In this document: in pieces, positions 50,556 through 58,455 of the stretch | How the letters are laid out: every line of letters starts with the position of its first letter | Position numbering within the stretch: the first letter of the stretch is position 1 | Source: Symbiodinium sp. CCMP2592 | Taxonomy: Eukaryota; Sar; Dinophyceae; Suessiales; Symbiodiniaceae | DNA length: 64,000 bases | Direction of reading: 5' to 3' | Assembly (NCBI GenBank): GCA_905221615.1 | Contig: CAJNDT010003446.1 | Coordinates: forward strand, 1,582,800-1,646,799 | Made by a program: the position numbers and the translations under genes | The notes under the pieces: model-generated | Databases searched by the model: none | What the model was told of the DNA's origin: nothing | Seen by the model: only the letters and a program-made list of their open reading frames with translations

Positions 50556-50569
50556 GTACTACTAGTATT
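50278..50569 (+). repeat. ACT/ACC trinucleotide array
   Basis: CTACTACTACTAC runs with CCACCACC and CTGCTACTG variants, abutting the fold-back element at 50570. Open frames across it on both strands are low-complexity poly-Thr, poly-Val and poly-Ser. Confidence 0.85.
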
Positions 50570-50829
50570 AGTACTAGTACTACGGTGGATGGAGGAAATC
50601 TTGCACCACCTACACACAGTGTTTCGAGTACACATCCAAGCAACAACCCCGCGCCCCCTTTTTAGCATTGACGACAGATGTCTTGTCTCCGTGCAAGATT
50701 TCTGTCATTGGAACGATTTTGCAAAACTCTGTGTTCATAGCAATGTTAAGAAGGGGGCGAGGGGTGAAGCTACATAACATATTTAAAAAGCGGTGCAAGA
50801 TTTCCTCCATCCACAGTAGTACTAGTACT
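50570..50829. mobile_element. fold-back element with 38-nt ends
   Basis: The left end 50570-50607 and the reverse complement of the right end 50792-50829 differ at one of 38 positions (GTGGATGGAGGAAATCTTGC is shared). A second, inner inverted pair (CGCGCCCCCTTTTTAGCATTG against CAATGTTAAGAAGGGGGCGAG) lies at about 50650-50672 and 50741-50761. The word GTGCAAGATTTC occurs three times, once inverted. The outer ends begin with AGTACTAGTACTAC, resembling the adjoining trinucleotide array. Confidence 0.8.
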
Positions 50830-51121
50830 CCTCCCCCTCCTTCGGCCCTGCAGCTAGTGCTCCTGCTGCTTCTACTCCTGTTGCTGCTCCTGCTCCGCCT
50901 ACTACTACGACCACGACTACTCAAACGACTGAGTACTAGTACGAGTAGTCCTGTACTGTTACTAGCAATCCTAGCAGTCCTACTACATCGACTGTGACGT
51001 CGAGTGTGGCGACGACGGCGACTACTTGTTCTACTCATGCTGCCGCTATGCCCATCCTGCACTACTGTCTTTGCAATGTTCGGCCCCATGCTCTTTTGTG
51101 GACATCGCGTGAGTTTCTCTT

Positions 51122-51679
51122 TTGGCATCGTCTGCCAGGAGATCTACAGCAATGTGCAGACTGCAACTGGCGCTAGAGGTATCCCAAGGAGGACCGGTGA
51201 CGAAGAAGACGAACCTGATTTCAATAGGTTTCCACATCGGAGGAGCTGCAAAGATCGATGTGAGGGCAATTTTCGCGAGACATGTCGCTGCTGACAGGAG
51301 TTCGTCGAAAGACTCGTCAGTGCCATCCAAGCCAGCGGATTCCACTGCCGACCCTTCCTCGGCCACGATTTTTGAACTTCTTACACGTCTCATGCTTGCG
51401 GAGGTGCTCACTGCATGTATCACCTCCTCGTTCATTCTCAGAACTTCCCAAAGATTTCTACGAAGTTTTGGCGCCATGCATTGTTACACACACATCAAAA
51501 CTGAAATCGTACAAGTGGCCGAGCAACTGGTTAGCTTGGTTCATGATGAGGTTCTGCAGCGACTAGACCGCATCGAGCAACAGCTGGAGCGTCCGGGGCC
51601 AAGCGTTGAAACACACACTACGTGGCCATTGTGCATTAATGTGTTTTCCTTATATGTTAACGGTCAAAGTATTGCGTGA
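51122..51679 (+). CDS. unrecognised open frame, 185 codons
   Basis: A mostly non-repetitive frame with a plausible amphipathic coiled coil near its end (EQLVSLVHDEVLQRLDRIEQ). Its annotated first codon is not an ATG-defined start with support, and no family is recognised. It may be an exon or chance. Confidence 0.25.
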   Translation: MASSARRSTAMCRLQLALEVSQGGPVTKKTNLISIGFHIGGAAKIDVRAIFARHVAADRSSSKDSSVPSKPADSTADPSSATIFELLTRLMLAEVLTACITSSFILRTSQRFLRSFGAMHCYTHIKTEIVQVAEQLVSLVHDEVLQRLDRIEQQLERPGPSVETHTTWPLCINVFSLYVNGQSIA

Positions 51680-51785
51680 TGTGGTATGTTGTTCTTGACT
51701 GTAGGAGAATCTCCATTCCTGGTCTGCTTGGTTTTGATGTTCTGATCGGAGCTTTTCTGCATGTGTGGCTCTTCCATTATCCTTT

Positions 51786-51955
51786 CAGGAAGCCCTAAAC
51801 CCTAAACCCTTTTCTTGCGATGCCTTGCTGTTGAGGTCTGATAAGCAGCAGCTCACACTGGCAAGGCTCAGGCCGACTAGTGCCAAGCAACGTCGGCCGG
51901 TGGGGTTCGCGAAGACGTAGAGTTTAGGGCTTGGGGTTCAGGCGCAGGGTTATGC
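51786..51955. repeat. segment bracketed by inverted telomere-like repeats
   Basis: The left edge reads AAGCCCTAAACCCTAAACCC and the right edge AGAGTTTAGGGCTTGGGGTT, about 170 bp apart overall. Confidence 0.5.
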
Positions 51956-52296
51956 CAGCATTGCACCCACCGTCCTGGTTGTCAGGTTTCTGCCTTGCAT
52001 AATTAGTCTAGCTTCCATCAAGCGAGTGATTCGCAGCGCACCTGCCTGCAGGAGTCAACGGAGCTCTACGCTCAGAGTTGTCCAGACATGTCCAGACACT
52101 TCTCAGGATGCACCAGAATCTCCAGATGTCATAGCAAAAATGTACAGTGTCAGGTGCGGCTTGCACTCTGTCGCAGTTCAACAGCTCCGTTCATCGCACC
52201 AAGGATGGCTTGAACGGTTTCGCCAGGTGGGCAGTTTGTACAAGCAGTGTAGACATGCAAGCATAACATGCATGCGCTCATGCATGCATGCCGTTC

Positions 52297-52297
<1 letters not shown>

Positions 52298-52374
<77 letters not shown>
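52298..52374. repeat. TA/CA microsatellite, left flank of the transposon
   Basis: A (TA)n-(CA)n-(TA)n array ends directly at the transposon's left end. A similar TA array continues from 57996 on the other side, so the 5.6 kb unit appears to have split one microsatellite. Confidence 0.85.
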
Positions 52375-52376
<2 letters not shown>

Positions 52377-52411
52377 TACCCCCCCCCCGGGTTATCCACC
52401 CGTTTTGGGGG
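52375..52411 (+). repeat. left terminal inverted repeat of the transposon
   Basis: GCTA, a ten-C run, and GGGTTATCCACCCGTTTTGG. The GTTATCCAC core is shared with the right end at 57957-57995 in opposite orientation. Confidence 0.85.
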
Positions 52412-52446
52412 CGAGGGAGGAGTTTGGACCGAAAGGTCCGTTTGGC

Positions 52447-52800
52447 GGGCCGCGGTGCGGAGCACAGCCATGCCTGCTCTCGCACCCGCCCGTTCTACGT
52501 GGGGTCCTCCCACACGCAGCCTCGTGTTGATCCTTTCCCGGGCCGCGGTGCGGAGCACAGCCATGCCTGCTCTCGCACCCGCCCGCTCTACGTGGGGTCC
52601 TCCCACACGCAGCCTCGTGTTGATCCTTTCCCGGGCCGCGGTGCGGAGCACAGCCATGCCTGCTCTCGCACCCGCCCGCTCTACGTGGGGTCCTCCCACA
52701 CGCAGCCTCGTGTTGATCCTTTCCCGGGCCGCGGTGCGGAGCATAGCCATGCCTGCTCTCGCACCCGCCCGCTCTACGTGGGGTCCTCCCACACGCAGCC
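52447..52800 (+). repeat. 93-bp tandem repeat, 3.8 copies, subterminal
   Basis: Units start at 52447, 52540, 52633 and 52726 with GGGCCGCGGTGCGGAGCA and are nearly identical (for example one T/C and one C/T difference). The fourth is cut short at about 52800. Because 93 is divisible by three, the array stays open in several frames and gives repeated 31-residue translations, which I take as artefact. It lies only at the transposase-gene end and could serve as transposase or ATPase binding sites. Confidence 0.9.
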
Positions 52801-53129
52801 ATAACCCAGCAGATAAGATATGACGGCAGCAATGGGCCATTCGCAGTTTCGCTATGCAACACGCAATCTTGCAGACTTCACCATACGAGGATACATCACC
52901 ACACATGAACAGAGGCCCCAGGCATTGTGGTATTTGTGTCCTCTAGATGACATGGGTGGGTATGTGGCTTCTCGTTCAATTGAATGCGCGGCAGACCGAG
53001 AGAAAGAACAAGATGTCATGAGCATCCGGCTTTTGTGTGTTAGAGGCAGCGAAAGCGTGTGATTCCGTCAAAATTGCGTCCTCGGCCTGCGACAGGCTCT
53101 TCCTGGATTGGCCCTAGTGGCTGTGCATC

Positions 53130-54386
53130 TCAGAACTTCTCCGTGATGTTGCTCATGTACCATGTGAAGAGCTCCCCGGTGCTGGCCCAAGCATCCTTGC
53201 CTCTCTGCCAATACTCAAATTGAGCGGAGCGTATCTTCGCCTGCAGAAGGGTGGAATTGCATTTCACGTTCTGGTTAATCTTGAGGCGATCTTTGATGAA
53301 CCGCCACGCACGATCCACCACCTGAGTTCCTGCTTTCAAAGTGAGCTTGCGGCCATCAGGGAGTCTGTGCTTGGCGAGGCGCACAAAGGTAGGAGGCTTC
53401 CAAATCCATTTCCCACCTTTCCACACACGCTTCTTCTGATGGACCACGGCGTCATGGAGAACTCCTGCCACCTTGGCCTTGTAACTCCGAGCGCTATCGG
53501 TGTGGAGTATGATGTTGCGGCCCTTGAGCCAGGTATTGGCGATCTTCGTCCAATGCACTTTCTTGATGGCGCCCGGGCCTGGCGCTCTCTTGCGTGTGCT
53601 CACGCAGGGCAATCGGAGCAAGACCAACGACGACGGCTTGCCGCGGACGACCATGCCGAGCCACTGCTCCCATTTGATCTTGCTGCCTCGCACAGGCGAA
53701 TCTTCTGCTGGAACAAGCATTTTGTCGAACACTGCCTCGTCTGCCTCTACCTCCGTCCACTTCTTGCCCTTCGGGTTTCCAAAGGTCATAGACCTCTGGT
53801 GAGCTTCGACGTATGCCTTACGGGTGAAGGCTAGGCCCTTCTCAATACGTTCGATGGCCTTGTGGTTCATATCCAGCAGAATGTGGATGCTGGAAAGCGG
53901 GACGCCGGCAAGCCGCAGGAGTAGAGCACAGCCTTGCACGGCAAGAGAGTGTCCTTCTGACCCTTTGGCGGAAGTGAACACGGGATGAAGATGATGTGGC
54001 AAGATGAACTTGTGGCAGTTCCTGTTGCGGCACCGGTACCGCGGTGGAAGCCCATCGCGCTTCTGGAGCGTGGACACTGCACTCTTGTTGCAGAACGGGC
54101 ATTTCATCTTGCTCCAATCTGGCAAGAATCCATCTTCGGTAAGGATCTTCACCATGCGATCCTCGTCCGCGTTGAGCAAATCCTTTAGATTTCGCTTCCA
54201 TTTCATGCGGTCCATGCGGAGCACGCAGCCGTCGCGAACGTAGGGGACCTTCTGCCACAGTTTGGTCTGGGAGCTTTGGCCGACGGGCTTCTTGGTCAAG
54301 TTGGTCTTGAGAAGGAGCCTGGTCTTCCCCTTCTTCGCACAAGGAAAGATGGCGGAAGGCTTCTTGCTCGGCAACTGCTTCCCCAT
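53130..54386 (-). CDS. IS1595/Merlin-type DDE transposase with zinc ribbon
   Basis: 418 residues, no introns, starting at an ATG on the minus strand (MGKQLPSKKP). A basic N-terminus is followed by a zinc ribbon: CPFC (C96, C99) and YRCRNRNC (C119, C124), the layout of the IS1595 zinc-ribbon domain. Then comes a helix-turn-helix-like stretch (GVPLSSIHILLDMNHKAIER). The catalytic core has VEADEAVFDK (D216), ILHTDSARSYK (D297) and AGTQVVDRAWRFIKDRL (D358). These match the family's first and second aspartates and the final acidic helix, here Asp rather than the usual Glu, so a DDD variant. It should cut the element's ends and join them to target DNA. No stop or frameshift interrupts it. It lies 720 bp inside the left end, and the ATPase gene is upstream on the same strand. 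Confidence 0.88.
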   Translation of the reverse strand: MGKQLPSKKPSAIFPCAKKGKTRLLLKTNLTKKPVGQSSQTKLWQKVPYVRDGCVLRMDRMKWKRNLKDLLNADEDRMVKILTEDGFLPDWSKMKCPFCNKSAVSTLQKRDGLPPRYRCRNRNCHKFILPHHLHPVFTSAKGSEGHSLAVQGCALLLRLAGVPLSSIHILLDMNHKAIERIEKGLAFTRKAYVEAHQRSMTFGNPKGKKWTEVEADEAVFDKMLVPAEDSPVRGSKIKWEQWLGMVVRGKPSSLVLLRLPCVSTRKRAPGPGAIKKVHWTKIANTWLKGRNIILHTDSARSYKAKVAGVLHDAVVHQKKRVWKGGKWIWKPPTFVRLAKHRLPDGRKLTLKAGTQVVDRAWRFIKDRLKINQNVKCNSTLLQAKIRSAQFEYWQRGKDAWASTGELFTWYMSNITEKF

Positions 54387-54688
54387 GGCGTGTCAACCCG
54401 AGGTCCTACACTGGTCCACAGTGTCTAGGAGTCTAGGCGCTAAGACTGCTGCTTCCAGCATATACATCGGAAAGACGCGACGATCAGATAGAGGAAGCAG
54501 TGCCTGCAAGACGCGGGAAGTGCAACCCACAGCAACCGATGCGAGCAATTATTTTGCATTCGGCTCGCCGATAGAGAGATGTCAAAACTACCACCGGGCA
54601 CGTCAAGACAAGACCATTGGTCTATACTCGCCCGGAAGTCCATTGGGTTTATTCTACCGCAGCCGCGCTGGCTACTCCTCTGCTCAGG
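54387..54688. other. spacer between ATPase and transposase genes
   Basis: About 300 bp without a convincing frame. It would carry the 3' end of the ATPase message and the start of the transposase message. No obvious promoter motif was seen. Confidence 0.5.
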
Positions 54689-56596
54689 TCACTGGTCATG
54701 CATGGCAAGGGCGGCCTCTTCGTCCGGATCCATTGCTCGCACGAGTGTCTCCTGTTCATCCGGACACAAGGGCGCTGACGAAGCGGAGGCGGTCTCGGGA
54801 ACGGGAGACTTACCACGGATTCTGCGAGCTTTGCTTGCAGAGGGATTTGGAATGTTGAACGAGGCGCGGTCCACCCGATTAGGTTTGGGTCCGGTGCCAA
54901 TGTACAGTGAGAGGCGAAGGTCACCTGCTGCTTGTTCCCCAGTCTGCTGAGGCGATTCAGGCGAGTCTGGAAGAACGCGAACAGGGCGAAGCCATGTCTG
55001 CAGGGTGTTGTTGCAATCCTGGATGTAGTTCTTGACATTGGGGAAGCTAGCCATGTAATCTGCACGCTCGTCGATCATGGCCTGCTCTCGCTCCACTTCA
55101 GCTGCATAAGTGGCGGTGTAGACTGTCAAGCCATTCTTGTAAGTGTTGTAGTGGGGCTTGTCTTTCTCGGCCAGCAGATCCTTCTGGATGTCGCCCTTGC
55201 TGATTCGGTGGACTATAGCATCCGGGCGTTCAGAGGGCAGGCGGAGATACAAGGCAGAATCTGTGAACGCGAATGTAGTGCATCTCTTCAGAACTGCAAG
55301 TATGTCCTTCTTATGGGCGTCGGCAAAAAGAGGACCAAGGAGTTTGATGAAGGCCTCGGGGTCGAGAGTCGTGTCTGCTGGTAGAACGCCTGCAGGTTCA
55401 TCGCCTGTGTCGTTGGAGGCCAGAGCCCTGAATTGATTGCGCGTCAGGCGAGCGTCGTTGTAGCGGCCGCTTACAGTGCCGTCTTCATCGGTCGTGACAA
55501 AAGACTTCAGGTCGGCCATGTCCAGGCGTCGCCCTGAAGGGTCGTCCAAGAAAAGTGCTTCCTGGATCTGAGGCGATCTCTGCCTAAAGTTGTCAAGAGA
55601 TTTCCCTCGTCTCCAGCCAGGCTTTGCTCCGTGTAGACCCAGGCGTCGGACGTGGTAGCGTCCGATGGCCATGGCCATGGCGATGATGGCCGGCGTCTTG
55701 CCGACTCCTGGATTCCCGACCATGATGATGGCCGCGCTCAAGAGGAGGGGGTATACCAGTGGCAGAATGTGCTCCGCGAAGGTGACGTTAAGGCTGGAAG
55801 TCGTCAGCGGGAACTCAGTCATGGGAACGGACCCGGAAACACCACGGGACTTGTTTTGGCACATGCTCCTGACTTTGATTTCTGGCCAACCTGCCAAGGG
55901 GGTACCGGAGTCTGGCTTGATGTTGGTCAAGATCCAGTATGTCTGCTGATTGAGAGCGTCGCAGTCAGGAGCGAAGGTGTTGATGTAGCGAATGCCCTCA
56001 GCAAGCTCGTCATTCTCCGGCGACCACAGGTTGGATGATGATTTGTGCAAGGTGTCCTGCGACTTGTCTTCTAGTTTGTGCCAGTGCACATGATGTCCAC
56101 GCACCCTTGCCAACGCCCACTGGAAAGCCTTCTTTATAGCATGAGGCCCGTTGCGGAACACCGGCACGAAGGGTTTCCCGCTGCACATGGACAAAGCTGC
56201 AGCCGAGGAAATGGACTTTTCAAGGTATATGACTTTGATCACATTCCAGCAGCCGTCACTCATGTTCTGGATGATGATGTCGACTTTGCTCGTTTCCGGC
56301 GGGATGGTGGGAAATCGGAGGGGAAGAGGTAGTTGGCCTAAATCGCCTATCGCAACATGGTTTCCAATGGTGTTGGCGCTGCCGCATTCCGTAATGCCTA
56401 CGTGGGCATCGACGATGACGGATGCAGATTTGACGTCCTTAGTATCCAAAGGGCGACAGACACCCGCCAAGAAGTCTGGGATCGAGAACTGATCGGCCGA
56501 GTCCTTCGTGAAGACGTCGGGCTCGGCCAGCATTCGCACCTGGAAGTTGCGACCCCCTACTGACGCAATGCCTTCGTCCATAATTTTGCCTGTCAT
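54689..56596 (-). CDS. P-loop ATPase, SF3-helicase-like, transposon-encoded
   Basis: 635 residues without introns. The first 270 residues have no domain I recognise. The ATPase core has IIMVGNPGVGKTPAI (Walker A, residues 294-301), ALFLDDPSG (Walker B, 348-352), a SFVTTDEDGTVSGRYNDARL stretch in the place of the SF3 B' motif, and FRALASND (391-396) with the asparagine of SF3 motif C or AAA+ sensor 1. The compact spacing, about 100 residues from Walker A to the Asn, fits superfamily 3 helicases of Rep type. A generic AAA+ regulator like those of Tn7 or IS21 is the alternative. The C-terminal third is Pro/Ser-rich and acidic at the end (MDPDEEAALAMHDQ). It lies between two other genes of the element on the same strand, which implies a role in transposition or element replication. 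Confidence 0.75.
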   Translation of the reverse strand: MTGKIMDEGIASVGGRNFQVRMLAEPDVFTKDSADQFSIPDFLAGVCRPLDTKDVKSASVIVDAHVGITECGSANTIGNHVAIGDLGQLPLPLRFPTIPPETSKVDIIIQNMSDGCWNVIKVIYLEKSISSAAALSMCSGKPFVPVFRNGPHAIKKAFQWALARVRGHHVHWHKLEDKSQDTLHKSSSNLWSPENDELAEGIRYINTFAPDCDALNQQTYWILTNIKPDSGTPLAGWPEIKVRSMCQNKSRGVSGSVPMTEFPLTTSSLNVTFAEHILPLVYPLLLSAAIIMVGNPGVGKTPAIIAMAMAIGRYHVRRLGLHGAKPGWRRGKSLDNFRQRSPQIQEALFLDDPSGRRLDMADLKSFVTTDEDGTVSGRYNDARLTRNQFRALASNDTGDEPAGVLPADTTLDPEAFIKLLGPLFADAHKKDILAVLKRCTTFAFTDSALYLRLPSERPDAIVHRISKGDIQKDLLAEKDKPHYNTYKNGLTVYTATYAAEVEREQAMIDERADYMASFPNVKNYIQDCNNTLQTWLRPVRVLPDSPESPQQTGEQAAGDLRLSLYIGTGPKPNRVDRASFNIPNPSASKARRIRGKSPVPETASASSAPLCPDEQETLVRAMDPDEEAALAMHDQ

Positions 56597-56906
56597 GGTT
56601 GAGTGTTGCCCTGGAAGACGACGACGATGAAGCCGAGGACGCAGCAGAGGAATGACAAGTCAGAGACCCTGATCCACTGCGTGGCAAATGCATACGAAGA
56701 CAAGAATTCATTTCGTGGTTACATATGCACCTATGCGCGTCTCTGTGTGTGTAACCTGTCTGTACACGCTCGGTGCTGTATACTCATGTCCATGCGGCTT
56801 TCCCTTGCACATCACAAAAGCAGCTGGCTACTGGCGAGAGTATTTTTCGCGTGGTGCCAACGCGATGCTTGCTGTGGTGGGACTGCACAGTCGCCACTGC
56901 AAAGAC
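56597..56906. other. spacer between acidic protein and ATPase genes
   Basis: About 310 bp with no supported gene and no repeat of note. Confidence 0.5.
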
Positions 56907-57827
56907 TTACACGTTCAGGCCGAGGGCTTCGTTCGCCGCCCACAGGTCCTGCGTCACATCTTCCAGCATGCTCTTAAGGTGACGCACTCGGCGGCGCAAT
57001 GCGCTCTTATGTGTGGAAGAGGAGCTTGAGCTTGAGCTGGAGGAACTCGAACTTGCACCATCGACGTCCATGGTCTGGGCCTCCTCTCCCGGGTTGTTCT
57101 GACCGCTGTTGTCGATGATGTTGCCGATGGGCTCGGGGACGTGTGCGTCGGAGTTCGTCTGTTCCAGAACATCGTCGTTGTCGATGGGCTCGGGGACGTG
57201 TGTGTCGGAGTTCGTCTGTTCCATATCATCGTCGTGTTCACCATCATCTTCCGCCGGCTTGTCTTTGATGGCCAGGAGTTTGTCGGCATCCTTGATGTGG
57301 TTTCCTTTGGCATAAGGCTTCTTGCTGGAGGCCAAAAGCCGAAGAAGCCGCAAGTCAGCTTCTACGCTCCAACCACCATTGGCCCCAACTTTCAAAGAGA
57401 GTGCACGTTGAATATTGTTCATGGCGACCTGCAACGTCTTCTTCGTCATGGGATCACGAGTGGGGTGGATGAAGGCTTTCCCATCCATGATGGCTTCATG
57501 GATCTTGTCGTCGCACCGGATGTTGGAAGCTGGCCAGGGCACCCTTGTCGCTGTCGGCGTAGCCGGAGGTGGCGTCGTGTTGGGATTGGTCGGCACCAGG
57601 CGGAGATGTGCGGCACCTTCCTCGAACGACACGACTCCGGAGACGTGCATACCGGCCATGAGGAACGGCACGAATGGGAGGATGCACGGGCGCTGAGAAT
57701 CGCGAAGGCTGCGAGGCAGGAGGCTACGTTTAGTAGGCAATTGCATGGAAGTTGATTGCGGGGTATTGAAGTTCAATCCGCGGCATTGAACTTCAATCCT
57801 CCGTCTGTCAGGGTTGTGCAAAGACAA
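56907..57827 (-). CDS. acidic, Ser-rich protein of unknown function, transposon-encoded
   Basis: 306 residues without introns. The start may instead be the Met at residue 28 (MQLPTKRSLLPR). The N-terminal half has a possible folded part (SGVVSFEEGAAHLRLVPTNP, then helices around MTKKTLQVAMNNIQRAL). The middle is strongly acidic and contains a tandem 19-residue duplication, EQTNSDTHVPEPI and EQTNSDAHVPEPI (57-bp period, DNA copies at 57126 and 57183). A run of about 13 Ser and a basic, coiled-coil-like C-terminus (LRRRVRHLKSMLEDVTQDLW) follow. No family is recognised. As the gene nearest the right end it could be a DNA-end or adaptor protein, but that is only context. Confidence 0.6.
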   Translation of the reverse strand: MSLHNPDRRRIEVQCRGLNFNTPQSTSMQLPTKRSLLPRSLRDSQRPCILPFVPFLMAGMHVSGVVSFEEGAAHLRLVPTNPNTTPPPATPTATRVPWPASNIRCDDKIHEAIMDGKAFIHPTRDPMTKKTLQVAMNNIQRALSLKVGANGGWSVEADLRLLRLLASSKKPYAKGNHIKDADKLLAIKDKPAEDDGEHDDDMEQTNSDTHVPEPIDNDDVLEQTNSDAHVPEPIGNIIDNSGQNNPGEEAQTMDVDGASSSSSSSSSSSSSTHKSALRRRVRHLKSMLEDVTQDLWAANEALGLNV

Positions 57828-57956
57828 TGTGTTCTAGCATCGTGTGCTCGTGCGTTAGTACTGCACATGCAATAAGGCTCGGAGTGTGCACGTACATGGA
57901 TACAGACTACAGATGCTTGAATAATGAGGGGTCAAGGGCAACATGGACAGGATCTA

Positions 57957-57995
57957 CCCCAAAAAGCGTGGATAACTCGGGGGGGGGGGGGTACC
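57957..57995 (-). repeat. right terminal inverted repeat of the transposon
   Basis: CCCCAAAAAGCGTGGATAAC, then TC, thirteen G and TACC, the inverted counterpart of 52375-52411. It is followed directly by (AT)n. Confidence 0.85.
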
Positions 57996-58188
57996 ATATA
58001 TATATATATATATATATGTATACGTAAATTCTATATGTATACATATATATATATACATACATACATATATACACAGATGTATACACATGTCTGCATACAT
58101 ATATGAGTTCATTCGATTGGTATAATGTTCATATCATCAACATGAGTATGTATATACATAGAGGCACGGCCAACAATGTATACACACG

Positions 58189-58240
<52 letters not shown>

Positions 58241-58455
58241 CATACACATGCATAATTATATAGTAATATCAGTTCAAGTGTATGTATGTAGTTTTGTTTG
58301 CGTGTATGTATGCATGTATGTAGTTATGTATGTACCTGCATGTCTGTATGTATGCATGTATGTATGTTCCTATGTATGTATGTATGTATGTACGTATTTA
58401 TGTCTGTATGTATGTACGCATGTATGTTTGTATGTACGCATGTATGTGTGGATGC
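57996..58455. repeat. TA, CA and TGTA microsatellites
   Basis: (AT)n at 57996-58017, ATATACATACATAC words to 58100, (CA)n-(TA)n at 58187-58240, then degenerate TGTA units at 58285-58450. Frames across the TGTA part are repeat artefacts. Confidence 0.85.

Larger units (their letters stand above)
52375..57995 (-). mobile_element. 5.6 kb DNA transposon with IS1595/Merlin-like transposase and P-loop ATPase
   Basis: The ends are imperfect inverted repeats. The left reads GCTA, ten C, then GGGTTATCCACCCGTTTTGG. The right, reverse complemented, reads GGTA, thirteen C, then GAGTTATCCACGCTTTTTGG. Beyond the C-run 19 of 22 positions agree. Both borders touch ATATATAT, so an 8-bp target duplication, typical for Merlin, is possible but cannot be proven in a TA array. 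Inside are three intronless minus-strand frames in the order acidic protein, ATPase, transposase, reading from the right end, with about 310 and 302 bp between them. The left subterminal region holds 93-bp repeats. The intact frames and matching ends suggest a recent insertion. This combination is unknown to me in eukaryotic transposons. Confidence 0.85.

Noticed and set aside
50255..50668. Thr-, Val- and Ser-rich frames on both strands
   Set aside because: By-products of the ACT array next to the fold-back element.
52391..52400. GTTATCCAC in both transposon ends resembles a bacterial DnaA box
   Set aside because: An eight-base match in a eukaryotic element; no DnaA-like protein is encoded. 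More likely part of the transposase recognition sequence.
52268..52906. Long reading frames on both strands made of repeated 31-residue units
   Set aside because: They follow from a 93-bp tandem repeat whose length is divisible by three and begin in TA/CA microsatellite; open on both strands with no other sign of coding.
53842..54396. Second minus-strand frame of 184 codons
   Set aside because: Shadow of the transposase gene in another frame; the zinc-ribbon and catalytic motifs are only in the 418-residue frame.
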